DNA of 48,213 nucleotides from contig MNCI01010159.1 in the NCBI GenBank assembly GCA_015680685.1, positions 4,675 through 52,887 of the forward strand. Reading direction: 5' to 3'. Every line of letters starts with the position of its first letter. Position 1 is the stretch's first letter. The position numbers and the translations under genes were made by a program. Positions 32,661-42,420 of the stretch are shown here, one piece after another. Under the pieces are notes generated by a model that made no database searches, was not told the DNA's origin, and worked only from the letters and a program-made list of their open reading frames with translations. The stretch comes from Gnetum montanum. Taxonomy: Eukaryota > Streptophyta > Gnetopsida > Gnetales > Gnetaceae.

Positions 32661-33318
32661 ATATCCTAGGATCTATTTCAGTTAATTCAGAATATGACTA
32701 AGTGAAGGCTTCTGACCATTTATTTATTACCTTCAATAGTTCTTCTTTCTATTGAGGAGAAATATTAGCATTGATAATTATTAGCTTTCCATTTCTAAGG
32801 AACGTGTATTCCATACCGGTGGGTAATGATTTCAACTCAAGGGGCTTCTGCTTAAATTTCTCAAGGATTTCCAACTTCTCCCAATTGATATTTTCAAGGT
32901 TAAGACTTCGAAGTTGGTGTTGGACTTGCTCTATTGTGTCTATGCTATCAATGTAAGCACAAGTCAAACCCTCAGTTGGTTCCATGCATATGAGTAAACT
33001 GCTTTCTTGATCAGTTGTTAGCCACTTGGTGTCTTCCTGTTGTGTAGCTATTTCATATAGGCATCTTTGTATGGTGATCACTTATGCACACTGATTGCAT
33101 GTAGGCAATGTTAAACTTTGCATAAACCATGACCTCTACACGCAATTATACCCTATGTCACTATATGCAATGCATAGAACTTTCTTCTTCTTGATCTTTC
33201 CGAATGTATTTTCCTTTAATATTTCTAGGGAAAGATTGTAGATTCCTAGGCGTACGTCGATGGTGCTTAGCCATGCTCTTCCTGTTATGATTAGGAAGCC
33301 CCCCTTACCATTGTTTAC
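32661..33318 (-). pseudogene. pol: E7 protease-RT linker
   Basis: Sense frame: GRAWLSTIDVRLGIYNLSLEIL, KVLCIAYSDIGYN, then a 110-codon open part (33081-32749) with ATQQEDTKWLTTDQESSLLIC, EPTEGLTCAYIDSIDTIEQV and PTGMEYTFLRNGKLIIINA. This conserved segment lies between protease and RT in all three long copies. No known catalytic motif is seen. Confidence 0.65.
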
Positions 33319-33540
33319 CTAAATCACTAGAAAGTCAACTAGGTACAACCACCCACAAACAGTGGTAACAATGTCCTCCACTAGTCCCAATGGGACAGTG
33401 ATGGATTCGTTGGCCAACTCTAGACAAATGTTGCTCTTTTTCAATGGAGGTAGGTTCCAGGCCTTGTACATTTCTTCAGAAATCAAGTTGACACTGGAAC
33501 CTAAATCCAAAAGAGCCTTGCATGGTGCATTTCCAATAAT
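33319..33540 (-). pseudogene. pol: E7 aspartic protease
   Basis: Open from 33510 to 33319: MDLGSSVNLISEEMYKAW, NLPPLKKSNICLELANESI, then GLVEDIVTTVCGWLYLVDFLVI. The catalytic loop D-L-G-S is of the variant D-x-G type common in plant Athila-like elements rather than DTG. The second half (VEDI...VDFLV) is the usual core strand of retropepsins. A stop (TAA) follows VI. It would cleave Gag-Pol. Confidence 0.75.
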
Positions 33541-34268
33541 TTGTAATTATATCAGAGGATTCCCATGATCAGAGAATTTCCTAGGAAGGTGGCTAACTTT
33601 GATCCAATTAGTGATGGCATGTGTAGCATGACCATATGCATTGAGTGCTATGATTGGGTTGAAGGGGGCTCCAAAGTTTTGATTGATACTAAAGTGTCTA
33701 AGGAATCAGCCACTTGTGATTGCAAGGACTTCGTTGGACTGTTGGTTCTAAAGAAAGGTCTTTTCTTCATGTGGTTGTTGGAACCAACAGTAGGTTGAGA
33801 GCTAATAGCCCTCGTGGCATTACGTTGCTACAGCTGGGTAGGGACTTCACCTTGCATCGCGGAAGCAAGTGGTAGTGGAGCTATTGGTGGAAGAGATGCA
33901 GCTAGATGAGAAGGATGATATGCTTATGGAATATTGCCTCTAGAAGAGGGAGTCCCATAATACTCATGGGCTTGGTAGTGAGGTTGAGGAGTGACGTAAC
34001 TAGTAGAGTCACGTGGGGAGATTGGCTTCTGCACGTAATACCCATACAGGTCAGGTTTTTAGTAAGGATACTATTGCCTTGGTGGTGGCATTCCCCATGA
34101 TTTTGGGTGCTACCACTATTGATATTTCTCAATCGATTGTGATGGAGTTCCACTAGGATAATATGTTAAGGGTTGGTGGAACTACCTTGGGTTACCTTGA
34201 GGATAAGGTAACCTTCGGGGTGTTTACCTTTTGTTTAATCGTGGGTTGAGTGCATACACCCCAAACTT
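33541..34268 (-). pseudogene. gag: E7 gag, proline/glutamine-rich C-terminal tail
   Basis: This follows the zinc knuckle, with Pro/Gln/Tyr-rich text such as HPKSWGMPPPRQ and QKPISPRDSTSYVTPQPHYQ, then SLPPIAPLPLASAMQG. Many TAG/TAA stops fall where Gln fits. Probably a disordered spacer before the protease. Confidence 0.6.
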
Positions 34269-35250
34269 CTACATATGTGAGATTATAGGGCAACATCCCT
34301 TAGGATGATCATATTGACATATCTCACATCCACTATAATTGTTTGTTTCCAACTCCACAACCTCTTCAATGATGGCAACTTTGCCCTTACCCTTCCTACG
34401 TGCATGTTTAGCTTCTCTCTTTTTTATTTTTTCACGATCACTAACTTGCTCTCTAGACTCCTCTACTATTTTAAGAATAGATTGAAATCTATTATCTAGG
34501 GAATTCCACATTTGGTCTACCTTTTTCGATACTTCTAATGTCAACTTTTGGATAGGCAAAATTTTCCTATTCACCCCTTCTTTGAGTGATGACTCTTCTT
34601 CATCCTCACAAAATCTTACTCCCCTCTTCCAAAGGGAAGGATCTTGATTATACTCTTCTACACTTTCTTTCTTCCATAGCTCACCTTCTTCCTTAGCAGC
34701 TTGCTCCAATAGTCTTTGAATTTGATTTGACCTAAGCTCAGATAGTCTCCCTTGGGCATAAGTCCCAAGGGTTCTTCTCGTTTCATGCTTAAGCCCATCC
34801 AAGAGATGGCGCATTAGATCCCTTTGTGAATAACCATGGGCAAGATAACAATGTAACAGTGCATAGTATTGGCCCATGGCAGCATCCAAGGGTTCATGTC
34901 CTCCTTGTTTCCAGCCTTGGATTTGCTTTCACCAGTTAGATACTCAAGAGTACGTTTGGTACTTGTCATTAAATAGTTCTAACATAGTACTCCACCTATG
35001 AATGGATTTTGGTTCTAAAGACCGATACCAACTTTCTTGCTTCTTTAACTAATGTTTGTGGGAACAACTTAATTTTTTTCCATTCATTCTCTATGTTCTG
35101 TAAGGCACAAACATCATGGAATTCTTGTAAATGATTCTGAGGATCAGCGTTGTATCCCCAATTCAAATTGTGAGATATTATTCATATCTAATCTCTTGAT
35201 CCTACTATCTTTCTGGTGCCTTGTTCGAATTCTAACAGCCTCAATTATGT
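34269..35250 (-). pseudogene. gag: E7 gag, capsid core and zinc knuckle
   Basis: The 206-codon open part (34889-34269) reads MDAAMGQYYALLHCYLAHGYSQRDL and HLLDGLKHETRRTLGTYAQGRLSEL, the C-terminal half of a Retrotrans_gag core. A charged linker KIKKREAKHARRKGKGKVAI and one zinc knuckle CEICQYDHPKGCC (CX2CX3HX4C, intact) follow. The N-terminal half of the core (35240-34890) is readable with stops and a frame change relative to the N-terminal domain. Confidence 0.8.
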
Positions 35251-36169
35251 CTAACATACTTCGAGTAGTAAGTAGGGGTTCAATGTGATTGTCTTGTTCA
35301 TGGTTTCTATGATGCCTACGGTGTTTCCTACTCTCCCTTCTTCTATGTCGTGACTCTCTAGAGTGCCCTCATCCCCTTTCCTGGTTGTTTCATCTATAAC
35401 TTCCACTTTGCCTACCTTTATCCCCATGGTCTTTTTCTTTATGACTGCATCCGAATATTGAAGGAGAGGATGAAGGAGATGATGAAGGTGAAGAAGAAGG
35501 AGAACCATCACCATGATAGTGTTTGCTACCTTCTCTTCTACGATCTCGACCCCGATTGCGATCGCGATTAGAATGTCCACCTTTATCATGAGTTTGTATT
35601 CCTTTTTTAGACCCTTTGTGCCTGTGGGTATTAGAACCTAGGTTGTGAATAGTGGAATGAAGGTTCTGATACACAACCCCTTGGCCAAAGTTAAGGGGAG
35701 GAACATCATTATGTGGGCAACTACCTGAGATAGGTTCACCACCCTCATTTTTGCTTAAGACATGTGGGACATCCTATGATCACTTACCCTTCAAAGACTT
35801 ATGATGTCTCTCCTGTTGCAAGTCCCTTTGATGTTATGCCTCTATGGAATGATATTCTCTCGAGTCATGGTCTTGCACAACGTATTCTGCATGTAAGTGT
35901 GGCATGCCAATTCGTGTGAGAGCATAAAGAAGCATGCTCAGGACGAAATGATATGGAGGTAACATTATGTTACCTTCTAAGTCTTGCCAACATAATTGTT
36001 CATCTTGATGGAGGATAAAGGTGAAGTCTAGTATATACTCATCAAGATAAATATATACCACTCGAACTTGTTGAGGGACTGGCAGATCAACGTCATGTGT
36101 ATTACACCATCGATTGTTTCCTGTTTCAGACCTAGTCGATGAGGAACTTTCATACGAATAAGGAGACAT
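35251..36169 (-). pseudogene. gag: E7 gag, N-terminal domain and Ser/Arg-rich linker
   Basis: ATG at 36169: MSPYSYESSSSTRSETGNN, then VPQQVRVVYIYLDEYILDF, ILHQDEQLCWQDLEGNIM and LTRIGMPHLHAEYVVQDHDS. A disordered linker (35674-35390, same frame) reads DRNRGRDRRREGSK and SPSSSPSSSPSSSPS, a Ser-Pro-Ser and Arg/His-rich stretch. The domain is shared with E5 and E10 but absent from E1. I do not recognise its fold. Confidence 0.7.
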
Positions 36170-36286
36170 ACTTGTCTATTCAGTGTGCAATGTATTATTG
36201 TTTATTATTTTCTCAACCAACCCTAAGGATTTTTTCCAATGATGTAAATGATTTTCTATGTTCTAGTTAGCGCACAAACAACTAAG

Positions 36287-36305
36287 TCCTTGGCAATGGT
36301 GCCAA
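36287..36305 (-). other. E7 primer binding site (tRNA-Asp type)
   Basis: Sense strand TTGGCACCATTGCCAAGGA abuts the 5' LTR. It differs from the tRNA-Asp complement only by transitions. Confidence 0.8.
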
Positions 36306-37042
36306 TGATGAGCGGCGAGGTACCCCTACGCTCAACCATACGAATACGAGNNNNNNNNNNNNNNNNNNNNNNNNNNNNNNNNNNNNNNNNNNNNNNNNNN
36401 NNNNNNNNNNNNNNNNNNNNNNNNNNNNNNNNNNNNNNNNNNNNNNNNNNNNNNNNNNNNNNNNNNNNNNNNNNNNNNNNNNNNNNNNNNNNNNNNNNNN
36501 NNNNNNNNNNNNTTACCAAGTGTCACACGCATGCTCAAAGTGATCATACTGAGTGTATTTTAATGATTTTCTTAATTGATTAAAATGAATTGCTACTCTA
36601 ATAATAGAAATATAAAGTGCATAAAATAAAATAAATGCATAAGAAAATAAAGTAAAAGAAATTTATAAGAAAACAAATCTCAAGTGCTATAAGGATGAAT
36701 CAAAGATCTCATCTTTATTGCCATACATAAGGTGTGCTCAGGTACACAATGCTCGAATAAAGATCCATCCACACTTAGACCTCCTACTGTGGGCACTTGG
36801 AAAATACTCTAACTTTCAAACATACTACAAGAGTTTCACTACTTGACTGCTAAAAGACTTCTTTTCAATTGTGCACCTAGGCACTGTATTTATAGGCTTG
36901 GGAGAAACTACTATAATAATTAGAGTAACCACTCTAATAATTAGAATAAACCGCTAGAGTAACTTCTCTAATAATTAGAATAAACTGCTAGAGTAACTAC
37001 TCTAATAATTAGAATAAACCGCTAGAGTAACTGCTCTCATCA
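36306..37042 (-). repeat. E7 5' LTR, with assembly gap
   Basis: The plus-strand left end is TGATGAGCGGCGAGG and the right end is CTCTCATCA. A run of 162 Ns (36351-36512) covers U5 sequence corresponding to 3' LTR 28007-28340 (about 334 bp). The TATA box TATAAATA is near 36887-36894. U3 has about four ~33-bp repeat units. Confidence 0.85.
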
Positions 37043-37047
37043 CTATT
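37043..37047. repeat. E7 target site duplication, right
   Basis: CTATT, identical to 27956-27960. Confidence 0.85.
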
Positions 37048-37299
37048 TGTAGAAATGACTTGTAGTAATAGAGTCACAAATAGATGTAGGATTTAAGTAA
37101 AACAAAATGCAATACTAAATCTAACACTGTAGAATCTTTACAGCATGAGATATTAGAAACATGATTACCATTACCACCACTAGAATTGTAATCCATGGTT
37201 TATGATTGTTCCTCTCACAATGAGGCCTCATCATCAACAAATAAAAAGAGCTCAAAAAAGTGAAAAAGCAAAACTTCACTATAGAAAGGTAGCATAGTA

Positions 37300-38095
37300 A
37301 GCGGGCATGTGATGAGAACATCAACCCACTCTTTAAGGTAATTCTCATCCTTAGCCTATCCTAGGAGTAGTATGAGTCATGTGTTTGTGTTTGGTTATTT
37401 GTTTGGAATCATTTGCATAGTTTCTATACTTTGAACAAGTAACTAACAACTTGTTACAAATTGTAGTTAAGTTACAATCTACTAGATGTAGAAAACTGCA
37501 ATTGTAAATTGTCGTAGTACATTTTTTTTAGAAATTCCAAGTTCTTAGAAGGGTTTTGAGGACTTGCAAGTCATATGGGATCATAATCTCAAAGTTTCTA
37601 ATTGCAATGCAATTATAATTAGTAGAGAAATAGTGGCCAAAATATTCAGGTTTTTGCCATTGAACCAAAATGTAAGTCCTAGTTCAGCTACAAAATGGCT
37701 ACAATAAGAATTGTGTAATTCATGGTCACTTGCAATCTTATTAAAATTATTTTTTTAAAAAAAGGTATTATTTTTAGGAAGATTAAGGAACACTTTTAAA
37801 AGATATAAAAGGTAAATAAAACCTAAAATAGGATGCCTAATTTCATTTTAATACCAAGAAAAATACCAATTGTGGTCAAAAAGTTGCTTGGGAGAGTAAG
37901 AGATATTCTTGAGAATTGTGAGTATGTGATCATTCATTAATGATCAAGCTTATATTATGAGAGAGTATGAGGATTTAATTAATTTATTTTCTATTTTTAG
38001 AAGTGTGTTTCCTTTTCTTATTTGATTTGGTATTATTTAGAACCTTTGCAACTTGTCAGGGCTTGAATTATGGATTCCAAGGGGCCATCCCACCA
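37300..38095 (+). repeat. E9 5' LTR (boundaries approximate)
   Basis: AT-rich, with a TATA-like AGATATAAAAGG at about 37800. A U3 segment (37440-37530) has repeated GTAGTTAAGTTACAATC / TGCAATTGTAAATTGTCGTAG pieces. Placement rests on the primer site that follows and on similarity in layout to E4. Confidence 0.45.
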
Positions 38096-38098
38096 AAG

Positions 38099-38110
38099 TG
38101 CTATCAAAGC
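38099..38110 (+). other. E9 primer binding site (initiator Met type)
   Basis: TGCTATCAAAGC resembles the plant initiator-Met primer site TGGTATCAGAGC with two changes. Confidence 0.5.
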
Positions 38111-38452
38111 AAAGGATTGAAGACAATTCAATTCAAGTAGAGAATCCTCATCTCAAATATAAGGAATCACTCTTTATATCATCCATTTTTGTTTGAATTC
38201 TTAATTATTATTATTTTTATACTTTTTAGGGTTTGGAAAACTCTTTTGATTAATAACTTGATCATTTATTCAAGATTTCAAAAGTAAATATAAATTTGAA
38301 TACTCATTTACTTATAAGAGCTAGGGCTTGAATCTCTAGTTTTTATTTCTACTGAGATTGTAGTAATTCTTATTTATTAACCTTTGAATCTTTTTTATCC
38401 TTCACCTTGCTAGTAAATCTTTATGAATCTTATCTTTTAGGTCATTTTCATC

Positions 38453-39440
38453 ATGGCACCAAGAAGGAAAATAGTCTAAGATTTAACCAAAGCATTGAAG
38501 AAATGACAAATTATTTCAAGTACATTATGGAAAAATTTTAAAAGCTAGATAAAAAAATAACATCCTTCATCACCAAAGGCATTTAGATAAGGGAAAACCT
38601 CAAGAGCTTCTTCACCAAGGGACTCTTTAAGACATTCATCCATGCCTCTTCTTGAAGATGACATTTCTTTTGAGAATGAAGACTTTGGAAACTATGAAAA
38701 GTAAGATGATAAGCCTCTTCATGTTCCAAGTGTTGAGAATAGATCTTGAGATTTTTAACTTCCAAGGAATGAAAAAAATAAAAATTTCTTAAAGCCTCAA
38801 AGAAATTGAAGTGAAGGAATTAAGCTCACTCTTGCTAGAGCTTTCATACATATTTTTAAATTACCTCATGTTAAAGTAAAACTCTTCAATGAAATGGAAG
38901 CTAATAAATCTTTTCTCTCTTGGTTGAAGATTATGAACAAATATTTTGAACTTGAAGAGGTTAAAGATCCTCAAAATGTACTCTATAATAAAACTAAGCT
39001 CAAAGATATAGCACAAATATAGTGGAAAAAAGAAAGTTATTCTTATGTAGTAAGAAATTGTACTCCTATTAAATATTGGTTTCTTCTATAATTTATGCTC
39101 AAACAAAAATGGAGAAGACTCATCATAAACAAGAATCAATTCAAAGGCTAAAGTATATGAGACAAGATAACAAATATGTTAAGGAATATTAAATGGATTT
39201 TTACAAAGCTTTTTAACAAGATAAGGCTTATTGGGATGAATATGGACAATCTTTTAACTTCCAAGATAAATTAAAAAAGAAATTATAATAAGAGCTTACC
39301 TTCTATGAATCTCAAACCTTGGATGAGACTTTTGATTTATCTCTCAAAGCTAAAAAGACACTTCATGGCTTTAACAAAGATCCTAGGACTTCCAAACATA
39401 AATACTTCAAGACTTCTAATGGAGGTAAAGGAGAAAAGTA
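38453..39440 (+). pseudogene. gag: E9 gag, broken
   Basis: ATG at 38453: MAPRRKIV, stop, DLTKALKK. The capsid core is readable at 38815-39030 (ARAFIHIFKLPHVKVKLFNEM, LSWLKIMNKYFELEEVKDPQ). In another frame at 39140-39400 it reads LKYMRQDNKYVKEY, stop, MDFYKAF, then FYESQTLDETFDLSLKAKKTL. This is the retrotransposon gag pattern (WL...FF motif, RQ...S/VEEY motif) of chromoviruses. No zinc knuckle remains, because E10 interrupts the element just after. Confidence 0.65.
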
Positions 39441-39486
39441 ATGTCAAAAAATATTCAAATGAGAAGTAAAAAAAGAGTAAAGAAGG

Positions 39487-39491
39487 TGAAT
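39487..39491. repeat. Predicted E10 target duplication, left copy
   Basis: TGAAT directly precedes the E10 LTR tip TGATGAG. The matching copy should lie after the 3' LTR, outside the window. Confidence 0.4.
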
Positions 39492-39720
39492 TGATGAGAG
39501 TGGTTACTCTAGCGATTACTCTAGTAGTTATTCTAATTATTAGAGCAGTTACTCTAATTACTTGAGTGGTTACTCTAGCGATTACTTTAGTAGTTATTCT
39601 AATTATTAGAGTGGTTACTCTAGTAGTTATTCTAATTATTAGATTGGTTACTCTAGTGGTTACTTTAGTAGTTATTCTAATTATTAGAGTGGTTACTCTA
39701 ATTATTAGAGTAGTTGCTCC
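39492..39720 (+). promoter_or_regulatory. CTCTAATTATTAGAG repeat array in E10 5' LTR U3
   Basis: About four long and two short units contain TTATTCTAATTATTAGAG with GTGGTTACTCTAG spacers, directly upstream of the TATA box. The 3' LTR copy (47824-47948) is about 100 bp shorter. Confidence 0.65.
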
Positions 39721-40493
39721 CAAGTCTATAAATACAGTGCCTAGACGCACAATAGGGGAGGAAGTCTTTTAGCAATCAAGTAGTGAAACTTTTTTAGTTT
39801 GTTTGAAAGTTAAAGTATTTTCCAAGTACCCATAGTAGGAGGTCTAAGTGTGGATGGATCTTTATTTGAGCATTATGTACCTGAGCACACCTTATGTACA
39901 GTAATAAAGACGAGCTCTTTGATTCATCCTTGTAGCACTTGAGATTTGTTTTCTTACACATTTCTTTTATTTTATTTTCTTATGCATTTATTTTATTTTA
40001 TTTTATGCACTTTACATTTCTGTTATTAGCACAACAATTCATTTTTATCAATTAAGCAAATCATTAAATTACACAAGCGCAACCACTTCGAGCATGTGTG
40101 TAACGCTTGGTAACCTAGTAATGATTAGTGTTTGGTAATCCCAACAATGTTGCATTGGTTCAAGATGTATATGGAAAGTGGGAACAAAATGCTGGAGTTA
40201 AGATTAGTTAGAACTTAATTAATGAGTAGTTAAGTAAAATTAGTCACTTAGTTACCTCTCTCCTTCCCTACTAGCGCAGGACATAAAAACATAAAAGTTA
40301 TAAAAATCATATGCCTCAAGCTTACTTAACCATACAATCGTGACATACAGGTAAGCTTGGGAAGACAATGAACAACCAACCCATCCTTGTTCCACAAGGT
40401 CACATAAGCACTTAGTCCTTGGAATTCAATTGGATCATGCGTGAAATGCTCATGTTCGTATGGTTGAGCGTAGGGGTATCTCGCCACTCATCA
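39492..40493 (+). repeat. E10 5' LTR
   Basis: TGATGAGAG at the start and CCACTCATCA at the end, 1002 bp. U3 (39492-39720) is an array of TATTCTAATTATTAGAG units. TATA box TATAAATA at 39727-39734; AATAAA at 39903-39908 within a block shared with E2 and E7. U5 carries GGTAACCTAG and GGTAATCCCAAC. Confidence 0.9.
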
Positions 40494-40512
40494 TTGGCAT
40501 TGTTGCCAAGGA
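40494..40512 (+). other. E10 primer binding site (tRNA-Asp type)
   Basis: TTGGCATTGTTGCCAAGGA follows the LTR directly, resembling the tRNA-Asp complement with transitions only. Confidence 0.8.
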
Positions 40513-40629
40513 CTTTGTTGTTTGTGCACTAACTAGAACATAGGAAATCATTCACATCGTTGGAATGAACCCTTAGGGTTTCTTGAGAAAATAATAAACA
40601 AGAATACATTACACACTAAATATACAAGT

Positions 40630-42160
40630 ATGTCTCCTTCTTCGTACGAAAGCACCTCACCGCCTAGGTCTGAAATAGGAAACAGTTAGCGGCGTAATAC
40701 ACATGACGTTGATCCACTAGTCCCTCAACAAGTTCGAGTGGGATATATTCATCCCAATGAGTATATACCAAACTTCACCTTTATCCTCCATCAAGATGAA
40801 CAACTATGTTGGCAAGACTTAGAAGGTAACATAGTGTTACCTCTCGATCGTTCAGTCCCAAGCATGCTTCTTCATGCTCTCACACAAATTGGCATGCCAC
40901 ACTTACATGCAAAATACACTGTGCAAAACCATGAATTGAGAGAATACCATTCCACAAAGGCACAATGTCAAAGGGACTTGCAAAAGGAAAGACATCATAA
41001 GTTTTTGAAGGGTAAGTGGTCCCAGGATGTCCCACATGTCTTAAGCGAAAATGAGGGTGGTGAACCTACCTCAGGTAGTCACCAACACAACAATGTTCTT
41101 CCCCTTCACTTTCACCAAGGGGTTGTGTATCAGAACCTTCATTCCACTATTCATAACCCAGGTTATGATACCCATGGGCACAAAGAATCCAAAAAAGGGA
41201 CACGGACACATGATAAAGGTGGACATTCTAATCACAATCATGATTGAGGTTGTGACTACCGAAGAGAAGGTAGCAAACACTATCATGGTGATGGTTCTCC
41301 TTCTTCTTCACCTTCATCATCTCCTTCATCCTCTCCTTCAATATCCGAACACAGTCATAAGGAAAAAGACCATGGGGATAAAGGTAGGCAAAGTGGAAGT
41401 CATAGATGAAATAGCTAGGAAAGGGGATGAGGGCACTCTAGAGAGTCACAACATAGAAGAAGGGAGAGTAGGGAACAACGTAGGCATCATAGACATCATG
41501 GACGAGACAATCACAATGAACCCCTACTCGCTACTTGAAGTATGTTAGACATAACTGAGATTGTTATAATTTCAACAAGGCACCAGAAAGATAGTAGGAT
41601 CAGGAGATTAGATATGAACAACATCCCACAATTTGAAGGAGGATACAATGCTAATCCTCAGAATCATTTACAAGCATTCCATGATGTGTGTGCCTTACAA
41701 AACATAGAGAACAAATCGAAAAAACTTAAGTTGTTCACATGGACATTAGTTAAAGAATCAGAAAGTTGGTACCAATCCTTAGAACTAGAATCTATTTGTA
41801 GATGGAGTACTATGTTAGAATTATTCAATGATAAGTACCAAACGTACTCCTAAGTGTCCAACCTGTGAAAGTAAATCTAAGGCTGGAAACAAGGAGGACA
41901 TGAACCCTTAGATGCTGCCATGGGCCGATACTATACACTATTACATCATTGTCCTAGCCATGGTTATTCGCAAAGGGATCAACTACGCCATCTCGTAGAT
42001 GGGCTTAGGCATGAAACGAGAAGAACCCTTGGGACTTATGCCCAAGGAAGACTATCCAAGCTTAGTTCCCATCAAATCCAAAGACTATTGGAGCAAGTTG
42101 CTAAGGAAGAAGGTGAGCTATGAAAGAGAGAAAGTGTGAAAGAGTATAACTGAGATCCTT
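40630..42160 (+). pseudogene. gag: E10 gag, single frame, C-terminus deleted
   Basis: From the ATG at 40630 a single frame runs about 510 codons with roughly ten stops and no frameshift. N-terminal domain: IHPNEYIPNFTFILHQDEQLCW, IGMPHLHAKYTVQNHELREY. Ser-Pro and Arg/His-rich linker: GDGSPSSSPSSSPSSSPSIS, then HRRRESREQRRHHRHHGRD. Capsid core: NIPQFEGGYNANPQNHLQAF, WSTMLELFNDKYQTY, then CPSHGYSQRDQLRHLVDGL and TLGTYAQGRLSKL. Soon after KEEGEL the text jumps to protease. The zinc knuckle and Pro-rich tail present in E7 are missing. Confidence 0.8.
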
Positions 42161-42194
42161 CCCAAAAAATTCTCTACTCCTGGGAGTCCTCTGA

Positions 42195-42420
42195 TATATT
42201 TACAAAATTGCTGAAAATGAACCATGCAAGGCTCTTTTGGATTCATGTTCTGGTGTCAACTTGATTTCTCAAGAAATGTACAAAGCCTAGAACCTTCCTT
42301 CATTGAAAAAGAGCAACATTGATCTAGAGTTGGCCAACTAGTCCATCACTATCCATTTGGTACTAGTGGAGGACATTGTTACCATTGTTTGTGGGTGGTC
42401 GTACCCAACTAATTTCCAAG
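42195..42420 (+). pseudogene. pol: E10 aspartic protease, catalytic loop lost
   Basis: The frame reads ALLDSCSGVNLISQEMYKA, stop, NLPSLKKSNIDLELAN, stop, SIT...LVEDIVTIVCGW. The D-L-G-S loop of E7 is D-S-C-S here, so the essential Gly is gone. Two TAG stops lie at Trp and Glu/Gln-like positions. Confidence 0.75.

Larger units (their letters stand above)
27961..37042 (-). mobile_element. E7: complete Ty3/gypsy (Athila/Tat-like) element
   Basis: Both LTRs, the primer site, gag, protease, RT, RNase H, integrase, a 3' spacer and a polypurine tract are present on the minus strand. The element is flanked by a perfect CTATT duplication, which proves that it inserted as one unit. Stops and a few frameshifts make it non-autonomous. 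Compared with E10, about 0.9 kb is missing from the post-integrase spacer. The region also contains two assembly problems (29566-29805 and 36351-36512). Confidence 0.9.
37048..39491 (+). mobile_element. E9: 5' part of a chromovirus-like element
   Basis: A probable LTR, an initiator-Met-type primer site, a leader and a decayed gag lie on the plus strand. It is cut at 39491 by the insertion of E10. The leader and gag start match E4. The left boundary is not defined; 37048-37300 has no recognisable content. Confidence 0.65.

Noticed and set aside
39337-39772. ORFs on both strands with repeated VTTLIIRI / VVILIIRVVTL text (also 47753-48026)
   Set aside because: They are translations of the U3 repeat array. 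Both strands and several frames stay open because the repeat lacks stops. They have no independent start or domain.
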